DNA of 64,000 nt from Chitinophaga niabensis (GCF_900129465.1 NZ_FSRA01000002.1:186001-250000), one strand, 5' to 3'; shown: positions 18,801-26,675, numbered from the stretch's first letter. Numbers and translations are program-made. Notes: generated by a model from the sequence alone, not told the origin.

Positions 18801-19016
18801 AATATCGAGATCTCCGGCGATCTCTTTAACGTAGCCAATCTCCTGGATAAAGGCTGGGGCACTAACAAATCCCTCGGAAAACAAAACATCTATTCGCTCG
18901 GAGGATTCGATGCAGCCACCAGCGCATATAATTATAATGTGAATGTAAATACCGGTGTAGTAACGCCATCGGGTAACCCCTGGCAGATACAGTTTGGTAT
19001 ACGTTATGGATTTTAA
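15855..19016 (+). CDS. Oar-like TonB-dependent receptor with carboxypeptidase-regulatory domain
   Basis: This 1053-residue outer-membrane protein has a signal peptide ending LRLQAQ at about residue 22. A carboxypeptidase-regulatory-like domain follows at about 27-110 (SIYGVVSDENKQLIPGASVMV), then a plug (about 120-240; LPVNGRNFTTLIDLSPLSRG and QYDVTYGRSGGGTVSTVTK) and a long beta barrel ending IQFGIRYGF. The GRNFTxLxxLxP plug motif and the sequence after it match Oar/OmpA-related TonB receptors rather than SusC, and no SusD gene is adjacent. It stands alone between a candidate promoter and a strong terminator. Related proteins import large substrates or act in adhesion or secretion; the ligand here cannot be read. 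Confidence 0.9.
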   Translation: MRSYSKLLLSLLCFVALRLQAQTTQASIYGVVSDENKQLIPGASVMVKNQSTGFTSRTVTNSKGEYNIRELPLGGPYVVTVTYVGYADQQEKGSFLSQGDATRVNVVMKVSAVTMNEVKVVGNSLRNKTENFGAATTVTARDISKLPVNGRNFTTLIDLSPLSRGSNLSGQLASSTNFTIDGTTARNPTSGGGSNSRTGAPYIISMEAIREFKVVTNQYDVTYGRSGGGTVSTVTKAGTNTFTGSAFMFSRADWLSSPNDIRGVKRTNDFSTNQFGFSLGGPIIKDKAHFFLTWDRQADARPLQLADIRTPDDEKRLNITQSTLDQFQQIARSKYGVSNAPQFGSFDKKRSTDAVFARIDWQLNEKNLLTIRNNFINDRNYQGRDDNTAINMYEVYGDANTFNNSLLATLRTVLNPRVTNELKLQHLYTFEESVPNKQLPKENIPRAIVERVQSTINNNNVFTSIQLGGQRYSPEHFYNNIVQLVDNVYFNTNKANFTFGTDIMYSHLNSLYGSEMNGRFYFTGMTNFDNKTPYRYAREIALAEDPSLNQNILNAGLYAQMQTRLGRGLEMILGLRADYTTYMNKANFNQTVYDQLGVRTDNPLNTFQLQPRIQFNWDINEKHTDYLRLGAGIFGSDINNYAMINNMLFDGTKVLSVDITGNNVPVPDFVEYRKDPSKAPGKELFDQLGLARIGTINTNAKDARIPVLYKANISYNHLFSDRLKAGITFFTSIARNNYMYVDRNMVDQPYFRLPTEGNRGVYVPAATINPTNGVADWTQGRKSTQVGRVLELNAGGKVNQYAFVVDANWRYFRDGEITFSYTWNDAKDNTSFNGDVANTATLSLMVKEDPRNLSLMSYSDNQFRHKVVFYGTLPSWKGFSVGVRYSGLGGTRYSLAVNGNVNGDFVNSNDLAYIFDVNNPAVPEKYRTGITNILNNPSVDNSLKDYIRKSMGTIAERNAGINGFYGIWDLRIGKKFNIYKSHNIEISGDLFNVANLLDKGWGTNKSLGKQNIYSLGGFDAATSAYNYNVNVNTGVVTPSGNPWQIQFGIRYGF

Positions 19017-19021
19017 GATAC

Positions 19022-19050
19022 AAAGGCTCCGTAAACCGGAGCCTTTTTTA
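19022..19050 (+). terminator. Intrinsic terminator after the Oar-like receptor
   Basis: A 9-bp perfect stem AAAGGCTCC/GGAGCCTTT (19022-19030 with 19038-19046) is followed by T residues, six bases after the stop. Confidence 0.85.
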
Positions 19051-19106
19051 ATTCACAATTTTATAATATCACTCTAAACACGGTTCACTGTAGTTTTACC
19101 CACGAA

Positions 19107-19679
19107 ATGGACACGCCGTATTTTGGAGAATGCTTATCAGATCAGATTGACCTGAGTGGTTTTGATGCTTTGTATCATCAATATCACCAGGCGGTATATG
19201 CCAATATATGGAAGATCGTGAAACAGCACGAAGCGGCTGAAGACATTCTCCAGGAGGTTTTCCTGGCGCTCTGGGAAAACCGGGTAAAGCTCCGGCCTGC
19301 CAAAGTTGCCGGCTGGTTGTTTGTTACCAGCTTCAACAAATCCCTCAAATACCTTAAGCAAAAAGAAAGGCAACAGGTACCGCTTAACACCACAGACATC
19401 TACCCTGAAGAGCCGGTTAATGAAGAGTTATACACCTTCCGTTTATCCATCGTGGAAGAAGCAGTAAATCACTTACCAGACCGGAAAAAAGAAGTATTCA
19501 GGCTCTGCCGCTATGAAGGAAAATCGTATGACGAAGTAGCAAACATCCTGGGCATTTCCGTTACTTCTGTAAAAGATTACCTCAAACAATCTACCCGTTT
19601 TATTAAAGACTACATCTCTCATCACCAGGCGGAAGGCCTTGCCACCGGCGCTTCTCTGCTCCTTTTCTATCTCAGCTGA
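19107..19679 (+). CDS. ECF-type RNA polymerase sigma factor
   Basis: This 190-residue sigma-70 family protein has region 2 at about 18-85 (FDALYHQYHQAVYANIWKIV and the helix EAAEDILQEVFLALWENR) and region 4 at about 125-175 (LPDRKKEVFRLCRYEGKSYDEVANILGISVTSVKDYL). It belongs to the ECF group that Bacteroidota pair with FecR proteins to drive a neighbouring SusC/SusD operon. Its last residues (TGASLLLFYLS) form an unusual hydrophobic tail, also seen in the other sigma factor of this window. The FecR gene starts 79 bases downstream. The promoter TAGTTTTA at 19091 is too close to the start codon to be convincing. Confidence 0.95.
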   Translation: MDTPYFGECLSDQIDLSGFDALYHQYHQAVYANIWKIVKQHEAAEDILQEVFLALWENRVKLRPAKVAGWLFVTSFNKSLKYLKQKERQQVPLNTTDIYPEEPVNEELYTFRLSIVEEAVNHLPDRKKEVFRLCRYEGKSYDEVANILGISVTSVKDYLKQSTRFIKDYISHHQAEGLATGASLLLFYLS

Positions 19680-19758
19680 TGCACATAACAATTTCGTAAC
19701 ACCAAACGGCATCCCCTTTTTTGCAGTTCAGGGTATTTATCTCGAAACCACAGAACGC

Positions 19759-20736
19759 ATGACATTAAAAAAGAACGAACGAAGGGAGAAAGCCCGCCTG
19801 AAGCAGGAATTTGAAGACTTCCTTCAATCCGGCGATTCCATTCTTCCTCCGAAAAGGTCAGCGCTGCTGCTGGAAAAATTGCATAATTCTATCATTGAAA
19901 GAGAAAATACATCCAGACGTATTTTTAAGATCTCTGCAAAATGGACAGCAGCTGCAGCCATGATACTATTAACCGCTGGTGCCCTGTGGCTTCATTATAA
20001 TACAGATCGAAAACCTACACCTGTTACAGCTGCTGTTGAAATAAAGAAAGATCTGCTGATCGTTGAATCCAACAAGAGCGATAGCGTTCGCCGTTTTGTA
20101 TTGTCAGACAGCTCTGTTGTGAAATTAGCACAAGGGAGTTCCATCAGCTATCATGCCTCGTTTAACACAGGCAGGCGGGATATAAGGCTTTCAGGAAAGG
20201 CCATATTTGAAGTAAGGAAAAATGCAGCAAGGCCCTTTACCGTCTATGCAGGAAATATCAGCACCACAGTATTAGGTACCCGCTTTATGATGAACACATT
20301 GCTGCAGAATAAAGTGAGCGTAAGATTGTTTGAAGGGAAAGTGGTGATCCGTTCTGCCGTAGGAACTTTCGGTATGAAGGATGTATACCTCAAGCCCGGA
20401 GAACAGTTTGTGATGGATAACCGTTCCAGGCAGTTCACGGTAAAGTCTTTCAGAGAACCTGTCAATAATATTCCGTTACCGGTTCAGGTAACAGATACTA
20501 CCAGCATATCACTCGAATTCAATCAGGAATCATTGGGAAAAGTATTAGCCAGCATAGGAAAACAATATAATGTAGAATTCAAGTTCAGCGACGACAGCTT
20601 TAACAACATGCTGATAACAGGTAAACTCCTGCCATCTGATTCATTAGACGTAGTGCTTTCAATGCTGGGGAACATCAATGGACTGGCATTTAAAAAAGTG
20701 GACAATAATAAGATAGAAGTAGCCAGGATTCAATAA
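19759..20736 (+). CDS. FecR-family anti-sigma factor
   Basis: The start at ATG 19759 (MTLKKNERREKARLKQEF) gives 325 residues; the frame is open upstream into the sigma gene, but those residues are not FecR-like. The cytoplasmic N-terminus is short and charged. A transmembrane helix follows (WTAAAAMILLTAGALWLHY, about 58-76), then the periplasmic FecR domain (FVLSDSSVVKLAQGSSISYH, GKAIFEVRKNAARPFTVYAG, VLGTRFMMN), and a DUF4974 C-terminus (LEFNQESLGKVLASIGKQY). It should sequester the sigma factor encoded just upstream. The next gene is a SusC without an STN domain, which is odd because STN is the usual signalling partner for FecR. Confidence 0.92.
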   Translation: MTLKKNERREKARLKQEFEDFLQSGDSILPPKRSALLLEKLHNSIIERENTSRRIFKISAKWTAAAAMILLTAGALWLHYNTDRKPTPVTAAVEIKKDLLIVESNKSDSVRRFVLSDSSVVKLAQGSSISYHASFNTGRRDIRLSGKAIFEVRKNAARPFTVYAGNISTTVLGTRFMMNTLLQNKVSVRLFEGKVVIRSAVGTFGMKDVYLKPGEQFVMDNRSRQFTVKSFREPVNNIPLPVQVTDTTSISLEFNQESLGKVLASIGKQYNVEFKFSDDSFNNMLITGKLLPSDSLDVVLSMLGNINGLAFKKVDNNKIEVARIQ

Positions 20737-20753
20737 GAAAAAATTAACCCCTT

Positions 20754-20798
20754 AAAAAACATGCCCATTCGGAGCATGCGGGGAAACTATTGTCAAAA
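20754..20798 (-). ncRNA. Candidate cis-antisense small RNA at the FecR-SusC junction (locus 2)
   Basis: On the minus strand, opposite to SusC, the block GACAATAGTTTCCCC (20794-20780) is followed by a 5-bp hairpin CATGC/GCATG with a nine-base loop (20778-20760) and then TTTTTT (20759-20754), an intrinsic terminator shape. The order of elements matches the antisense strand of the SusC junction at 7622-7662. A T-rich TATTGTTT lies 18 bases before the block, in the place where the other locus has a full -7 box. The 5' end is a guess, and the stem is short. Confidence 0.35.
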
Positions 20799-23700
20799 CA
20801 GAAAAAACAATATGATGAAATTCAGATCTCTAACAATCAAATGGTGGCTATGCCTGCTAGCATGTGCCTTTTCAATTTCATTGAAAGCACAGGAGAAACC
20901 ACAACTTACCGGTATTGTGACATCCGAAAAAGGAGAAATACTGATAGGTGTTGGTGTAAGTATTGTTGCAGCAGGCACTACCGAAAAACAAAATCTCTCT
21001 ACCAATGAAAAAGGTGTATTTACGGTATCAGGCCTGAAACCCGGTAATAAATACCAGTTCACATTTTCCTTCATGGGGTACGAAAAGTATGTGATCAAAG
21101 ATTTCGTTATTAAAGCCGGCGCTAATAATTCATTGATCATACGCATGAAGGAAGCGCCCGCCGATCTCAATGAAGTAGTAGTGATCGGATATGGGTCCGT
21201 ACTTAAAAAAGACCTGACGGGTGCCATCTCAACAATAAAATCCGAGAAGATAACAGAGGTGGCTGTAACCAATGTTACGCAAGCACTCCAGGGCCGTGTA
21301 GCTGGTGTAATGGCACAAACAACTTCCTGGAAACCAGGTACCGCTACACAGGTAAGGATAAGGGGCGCACGTTCCATCAATGCCTCTAATGAAGTATTAT
21401 ACGTGGTAGATGGTATGCCCCTAACAGATGGTGCAGATCAGATCAACCCGAACGACATTGAAACCATCAACGTGTTAAAAGATGCTTCTGCTACTGCGAT
21501 ATATGGTAACAGGGGCGCAAATGGTGTGATCATCATTACTACCAAGAAAGGCAAGGTTGGAATGACCACCGTAGAGTATAACGGTTACTATGGCGTACAA
21601 AAGAACCGCCCCATGCCTGAACTAATGAATGCGGCAGAGTTTGTTGAGTATTCCCGCGAGGCGCAACGTAATACATTGGGTGGTGCTTATGATCCTAAAC
21701 CCAGCCGCGATCTCGATTTCAAGAATGATCAACTCGTGGCCACTCCCTACATGCTGAAGAACATGGAAAATGCATGGGCAAGCGGTACTTATGACCCTTC
21801 TAAACTGGTGAGCACAGACTGGATGAGTTTGGGTCTTCGTACCGGCAGCATGCAGGACCATCAGCTGAGTGTACGCGGCGGAACAGAAAAAACCAAACTC
21901 CTGTTATCCGTTGATTACTTCAACAACGTAGGTGTAGTAAAAGATCAGGATTACACACGTTATAGCATTCGCGCCAACATCGATCACAGTATCAGGGATA
22001 ATATCAAAATAGGTACACAGTCCCTTTTTACCAGCTCACAATTAAATGCTGGCTGGAATGAGATCTTTGATACGTATGGATTAAAAAGTTTTAACCCTAT
22101 CGCTTCTCCTTATGGGGCAGACGGGAAAACACTGGCATTATATCCCACTAACAACACCCGTACGCCCAACCCATTAACCAATTTTGGTAATACCAAACGC
22201 CTGGTGAAACAGGATCGTTACATCGGGAATTACTACCTGGATGTATCTTTCCTGAACGGGTTCAATCTAAGGTCTAATGTGGGCCTCGATTACCGTGGCA
22301 CACAAAACCTCAACTTCAACAAAGCCAATACTGCTTCCGCAGGAGGTGAAGCCCCATCCAGTACATCTAATGGCGGTAACAAAAAACTCATGTACAGTTG
22401 GGAGAACATCCTGAGCTATAATAAATCTATCGGTGATCACAACCTCTACGCAACTCTGGTACAATCCATACAATCTGAAACAACTGAAAGTTATGGTGTT
22501 TCCGTGAGGGACCTCCCCTATGATCAGCAGTTGTACTATAATGTAGGGAGCGCCTTAACCATAAGCGGCGTTTCCAGCGGTTACTCACGTTCCACGCTGG
22601 CTTCCTTTATGGGAAGGCTCAATTACAACTATAAAAATAAATACCTCGCTACTGTTTCTACCCGTTATGATGGTTCTTCTGTACTGGCAGTAGGCCACAA
22701 ATGGGTAGCATTCCCTTCCGTAGCATTGGCATGGCGCCTGAAAGGTGAGAATTTCCTGAAAGATGTAAAAGCGATCACAGATCTGAAACTCCGTTTAGGC
22801 TGGGGCAGAACTGGTAACTCCGGTGGTGTGTCGCCTTATATTACCTGGGGTAGCCTGTCCACCGTAAGGTATGTATACGGTGAAACTTCCAAACTGGGCT
22901 TTGCACCTACAGACATGATCAATCCTAACCTTGGCTGGGAAACTACCGGGCAATATAATATAGGACTTGATTTCTCTTTGCTCAGGGGCCGTATTTCCGG
23001 TAGTATTGAAGCATATCAGCAAAATACCAGCGATCTGTTGCTGGACCAGCAATTGCCCACTGTGTCCGGATTTGACAAGATACTCGTGAACATTGGTAAA
23101 ACAACCAATAAAGGATTTGAAGTAACCATCAACACCGTGAATGTATCTACCAGGAAATTAAAATGGAGTACGGACTGGATCTTTGCTACCAACAAACAAC
23201 GGATCGTAGAACTGTACAACGGTAAAAATGACGACCTGGCATCCGGTTGGTTTATCGGTCAGCCTGTTAAAGTGGCGTATGACCTGAAGCCAAATGGTAT
23301 CTGGCAGGATACAGATGCAGATAAAGCAGAGATGGCCAAGTTTGCTGTCAATGGCGCTGTATACAAACCAGGAGATGTCAGACCGCTCGACCTGAATCAC
23401 GACTATAAGATCGATGCGGCAGACAGGTCCATCTTTGGTCAGGCGGATCCGAAATGGACAGCCAGTTTAGGCAACAACATTCAGTATGGTAATTTCGATG
23501 CCTCCGTTTTCATCTATGCCAACGTAGGCCAGACTATTTATCACGATCTGGATATGCGTTTCGATGGTCGTTACAATCAACCTAAACTGGATTACTGGAC
23601 GCCTAATAATCCAAGCAAGACCTATCCCCGTCCCTTCCTCGGTTCAGCCGGTTTAAGCTACTTGAGTATCTTGAACTATTACGACGGTTCTTTCCTGCGC

Positions 23701-23898
23701 GTGAAGAATATTTCTCTTGGTTATACACTCCCTGCTCCTCTTGTACAAAAAGCACATTTACAGAAGTTCAGGATCTATGGCAGTGTACAGAATCCTTTTG
23801 TGGTTACCAAGTTCCCCGGCACCGATCCCGAAGGAGCTACCGGCTTTAAGGAACCAAGCTTAACCATGTACCTGGTGGGTGTGAATGTAGGTTTCTAA
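20761..23898 (+). CDS. SusC/RagA-family TonB-dependent outer-membrane transporter (no STN domain)
   Basis: The long frame has 1045 residues; the conventional signal peptide starts at internal Met18 (MMKFRSLTIKWWLCLLACAF, base 20812). The mature part begins directly with the carboxypeptidase-like regulatory domain (PQLTGIVTSEKGEILIGVGV), followed by the TonB-box region (LNEVVVIGYGSVLKKDLTGA), a plug carrying LKDASATAIYGNRGANGVI, and the barrel ending YLVGVNVGF. It lacks the STN domain present in the SusC genes at 4296 and 34718 despite sitting behind a sigma-FecR pair. The 17-residue leader MPIRSMRGNYCQNRKNN aligns codon by codon with the leader of the 4296 gene. It forms an uptake pair with the SusD at 23928. 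Confidence 0.95.
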   Translation: MPIRSMRGNYCQNRKNNMMKFRSLTIKWWLCLLACAFSISLKAQEKPQLTGIVTSEKGEILIGVGVSIVAAGTTEKQNLSTNEKGVFTVSGLKPGNKYQFTFSFMGYEKYVIKDFVIKAGANNSLIIRMKEAPADLNEVVVIGYGSVLKKDLTGAISTIKSEKITEVAVTNVTQALQGRVAGVMAQTTSWKPGTATQVRIRGARSINASNEVLYVVDGMPLTDGADQINPNDIETINVLKDASATAIYGNRGANGVIIITTKKGKVGMTTVEYNGYYGVQKNRPMPELMNAAEFVEYSREAQRNTLGGAYDPKPSRDLDFKNDQLVATPYMLKNMENAWASGTYDPSKLVSTDWMSLGLRTGSMQDHQLSVRGGTEKTKLLLSVDYFNNVGVVKDQDYTRYSIRANIDHSIRDNIKIGTQSLFTSSQLNAGWNEIFDTYGLKSFNPIASPYGADGKTLALYPTNNTRTPNPLTNFGNTKRLVKQDRYIGNYYLDVSFLNGFNLRSNVGLDYRGTQNLNFNKANTASAGGEAPSSTSNGGNKKLMYSWENILSYNKSIGDHNLYATLVQSIQSETTESYGVSVRDLPYDQQLYYNVGSALTISGVSSGYSRSTLASFMGRLNYNYKNKYLATVSTRYDGSSVLAVGHKWVAFPSVALAWRLKGENFLKDVKAITDLKLRLGWGRTGNSGGVSPYITWGSLSTVRYVYGETSKLGFAPTDMINPNLGWETTGQYNIGLDFSLLRGRISGSIEAYQQNTSDLLLDQQLPTVSGFDKILVNIGKTTNKGFEVTINTVNVSTRKLKWSTDWIFATNKQRIVELYNGKNDDLASGWFIGQPVKVAYDLKPNGIWQDTDADKAEMAKFAVNGAVYKPGDVRPLDLNHDYKIDAADRSIFGQADPKWTASLGNNIQYGNFDASVFIYANVGQTIYHDLDMRFDGRYNQPKLDYWTPNNPSKTYPRPFLGSAGLSYLSILNYYDGSFLRVKNISLGYTLPAPLVQKAHLQKFRIYGSVQNPFVVTKFPGTDPEGATGFKEPSLTMYLVGVNVGF

Positions 23899-23927
23899 TA
23901 TTTTCTTAATACTATAAACAGAGATAA

Positions 23928-25709
23928 ATGAAAAAGATATATGCGTGCCTTGCGGTTGTTATGGCAATCACTTCTTTCACCGGTTGTTCAAAATTCCTGG
24001 AAGAGAAAGTTATTTCCAAAGTCTCTTATCAGCTCTATGAAACACCGGAAGGTGTGGAAGGAGCATTGACCGCAGCCTACAATAATCTCAGGCTGGCAGT
24101 GAATGGAGAACGCGCGCTTACATTCAGTGACGCCGGAACAGACCTCTTTACGGTAGGGTCTGATGGTGACAGGTCTTTCAACCAATACCTCGCTACTTTA
24201 AGCTCTTTGAGCGGCGATGTATCTGACTACTGGGATTATCACTACTTCGGTATCTCCCAATGTAACGTAACACTGAACTACCTGCCTAAAGTAGCCATGG
24301 ATGAGAACAGGAAGAAGGTAGTGGAAGCAGAGGCAAAGTTCCTTCGTTCTTTCTATTACTTCGAGCTCATTCAGCATTTTGGTAATGTGCCACTAATACT
24401 CATCCCCACAGATAAGGTAAAAACAGATTTCAAACGTGCACCGGTAAAAGACATCTATGCTACCATCATTGCAGATATGGTAACGGCTGTTGCGCAATTG
24501 CCGGTAGCAGCTGCAGAACAGGGTCGTGCTACAAAAGCTGCCGCTGCACATCTGCTGGCAAAGATCTATCTCGCCAGAGGAAGTGCCGTTTCTGCAGAAC
24601 AGAAAGCTATCCGCGGTTCAAAAACAACGGATATCGACAGCGTTATTTTCTATGCCGGCCAGGTAGTACGCCAGGAAATAGGTAAATACACCCTCGTACC
24701 GGATTACACCCAGTTATTCGATATTGCCAACCAGGTGAATCCTGAAGTGGTATTTGCCGTACAGTTCACCACCACTACCCTCAACAACGGAAGCGGTAAC
24801 AACCAGCACCTCTATCACGTTCCGCAATACGATGCTGTGAACACTAAAATCTTAACCCGTACCACGGAATATGGTCGCCCTTACCGCAGGGTGCGTCCTA
24901 CACCTTATGTATACAACGGTTTGTTTGGTGCTACTCGTAAATACGATTCCCGCTTCGCGAAATCATTTGTATGGGCTTACATCGCCAACGTAGCAGCAAC
25001 CGGTATTACTACCACCGCCGGCAATAAAATAGATGTAAAGCCAGGCGATACCGCTATCTGGTTCACGCCAACGCTCTATGCTACACAGGCAGAACAGGAT
25101 GCAGCTACACAGGAAAACAAACGTTTCTCTTATTTCTTCCCGTTGAACTTCTACCTCCCTTTTTCCAGGAACAACATCTTCCCCGGCTTAAAGAAATGGC
25201 TGGATAAAACACGTATCACCGCTAATGACACCAATGGTTCTAAAGACTGGATGGTGTTCCGCTATGCTGAAACATTGTTACTGCTGGCTGAAGCTTATGG
25301 CCGTAAAGGTGAATACGAAAATGCCGCTAAATATATCAATGAAGTAAGAACACGTGCTGCTTACAAAGATGGGGAAATGAAAACCACCCAGTACTGGACG
25401 TTTGAAGGTGGTAGTTATGCGGACAGGACTAAGAGTACCGTTCCGGACATGCAGGTAACTGCCGCACAGATCACTAACAATTTTGTTGATTTCATCCTGG
25501 AAGAAAGAGGCCGTGAAATGCTGGGTGAGTTGAACAGGTGGGAAGATCTGGACCGTTGCGAAAAACTGGTAGAGCGCGTGAAATTATACAACCCGGATGC
25601 ACAGAACATCCGCGACTTCCATGTACTGCGCCCTATCCCGCAAACACATATCGACAGGCTGATCCCTAAAGGACCTATCGAAGAAGAACAAAACATTGGT
25701 TATTACTAA
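23928..25709 (+). CDS. SusD/RagB-family nutrient-binding outer-membrane lipoprotein
   Basis: This 593-residue lipoprotein has its acceptor Cys in SFTGCSKFLEEKV (about residue 20). The N-terminal region has the SusD helical pattern (TPEGVEGALTAAYNNLR; KKVVEAEAKFLRSFYYFELIQHFGNVPL). The C-terminal region shows the family end features (VFRYAETLLLLAEAYGRKGE, INEVRTRAAY, ILEERGREMLGELNRWEDL, LRPIPQTHIDRL). It starts 29 bases after the SusC stop and would form the ligand-binding lid of that transporter. The gene that follows 17 bases later encodes a glycerophosphodiester phosphodiesterase, which hints at the ligand class. Confidence 0.95.
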   Translation: MKKIYACLAVVMAITSFTGCSKFLEEKVISKVSYQLYETPEGVEGALTAAYNNLRLAVNGERALTFSDAGTDLFTVGSDGDRSFNQYLATLSSLSGDVSDYWDYHYFGISQCNVTLNYLPKVAMDENRKKVVEAEAKFLRSFYYFELIQHFGNVPLILIPTDKVKTDFKRAPVKDIYATIIADMVTAVAQLPVAAAEQGRATKAAAAHLLAKIYLARGSAVSAEQKAIRGSKTTDIDSVIFYAGQVVRQEIGKYTLVPDYTQLFDIANQVNPEVVFAVQFTTTTLNNGSGNNQHLYHVPQYDAVNTKILTRTTEYGRPYRRVRPTPYVYNGLFGATRKYDSRFAKSFVWAYIANVAATGITTTAGNKIDVKPGDTAIWFTPTLYATQAEQDAATQENKRFSYFFPLNFYLPFSRNNIFPGLKKWLDKTRITANDTNGSKDWMVFRYAETLLLLAEAYGRKGEYENAAKYINEVRTRAAYKDGEMKTTQYWTFEGGSYADRTKSTVPDMQVTAAQITNNFVDFILEERGREMLGELNRWEDLDRCEKLVERVKLYNPDAQNIRDFHVLRPIPQTHIDRLIPKGPIEEEQNIGYY

Positions 25710-25726
25710 ACTAAAAATACACCCGT

Positions 25727-26587
25727 ATGTTCAGAAAAGTTTTATTTGCAGCAGCGTTATTGCAGGTGGTTGGTTCATCCATAGTATCCGCACAGGAAAC
25801 GGCCCGTTTTAAAGAGATCAATAAAGCATTTTTGTCTCCTGATTCAAAGATAGTACTGATCGCATCGCACAGGGGTACACATAATGATTTTCCGGAGAAC
25901 TCCATGGCTGCATTCAAAAGAGGTATAGAATTAGGTATTGATGTATTGGAGCTGGATGTACGCCACACCAAGGACGATTCCCTGGTAGTGATGCACGATG
26001 CTTCAGTAGACAGAACAACAAACGGTACAGGAAAAGTAGCGGATCTTACTTTTGAAGAAGTAAGGAAACTACGCCTGAAGTTCAATGGCCAGTTAACGGA
26101 AGAACAGGTGCCTACACTGGAAGAAGCGTTGAACCTCGCAAAAGGTAAAATACTGGTAGACCTGGATATTAAAACCAACCGCGTTCCCCAGATCATCAAA
26201 GTGGTGAACAGAACGCAAACTGCCAGCACTACCATGTTCTTCTTAGGCCGTGGCCTCTATGCTAAAATGGTGAAAGAGCAAAACCCGGGTTTTAGAACAT
26301 TGGTGAGAACACATCAGGCATCAGATATTGATTCCCTCTTTGCGATCACCAAAACAGAAGCGGTACATATAGATCCTTCTCACAACACAATAGAAGTAAC
26401 TTCTAAAATTAAGAAGAATGGCGGACGCGTATGGATCAATGCGCTCGGCGAAGTAGACAAAAAAGCTGCTGCCGGCGACCTGGAAGCTTATGGTGAATTA
26501 CTGAAGAATGGTGCGAATATGGTGCAAACGGATTATCCCGCATTGCTGATGAAATATCTGAAAAGCAAAAATCGCTATTACAATTAA
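25727..26587 (+). CDS. Exported glycerophosphodiester phosphodiesterase family protein
   Basis: This 286-residue protein has a signal peptide ending IVSAQ at about residue 23. The GDPD-type TIM barrel has its catalytic motifs: HRGTHNDFPENSM with His48, Arg49 and Glu57; ELDVRHTKDDSLVVMHD with Glu75, Asp77 and His90; and DRTTNGTG after it. The family cleaves glycerophosphodiesters to glycerol 3-phosphate and an alcohol, using a divalent metal bound by the Glu and Asp residues. Toward the end KTEAVHIDPSHNTIEV and WINALGEVDKKAAAGDLEAY resemble the later barrel strands. It is the last gene of the sigma-FecR-SusC-SusD operon and ends in a strong terminator, so the locus probably imports glycerophospholipid-derived or similar phosphodiesters. 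Confidence 0.9.
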   Translation: MFRKVLFAAALLQVVGSSIVSAQETARFKEINKAFLSPDSKIVLIASHRGTHNDFPENSMAAFKRGIELGIDVLELDVRHTKDDSLVVMHDASVDRTTNGTGKVADLTFEEVRKLRLKFNGQLTEEQVPTLEEALNLAKGKILVDLDIKTNRVPQIIKVVNRTQTASTTMFFLGRGLYAKMVKEQNPGFRTLVRTHQASDIDSLFAITKTEAVHIDPSHNTIEVTSKIKKNGGRVWINALGEVDKKAAAGDLEAYGELLKNGANMVQTDYPALLMKYLKSKNRYYN

Positions 26588-26603
26588 CACAACTAAAACC
26601 CTG

Positions 26604-26634
26604 AAAAGCTCCGGTATATACCGGAGCTTTTTTA
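26604..26634 (+). terminator. Intrinsic terminator closing the sigma-FecR-SusC-SusD-GDPD operon
   Basis: A 12-bp perfect stem AAAAGCTCCGGT/ACCGGAGCTTTT with the four-base loop ATAT is followed by further T residues, 17 bases after the GDPD stop. Confidence 0.9.
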
Positions 26635-26675
26635 TTACTGGCATGGTTTTGAACCTATTATTGAAAACATACACC

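Noticed and set aside
19091..19098. TAGTTTTA as a -7 box for the sigma factor gene at 19107
   Set aside because: One mismatch and only 8 bases before the ATG, which would leave almost no leader; no -33 element.
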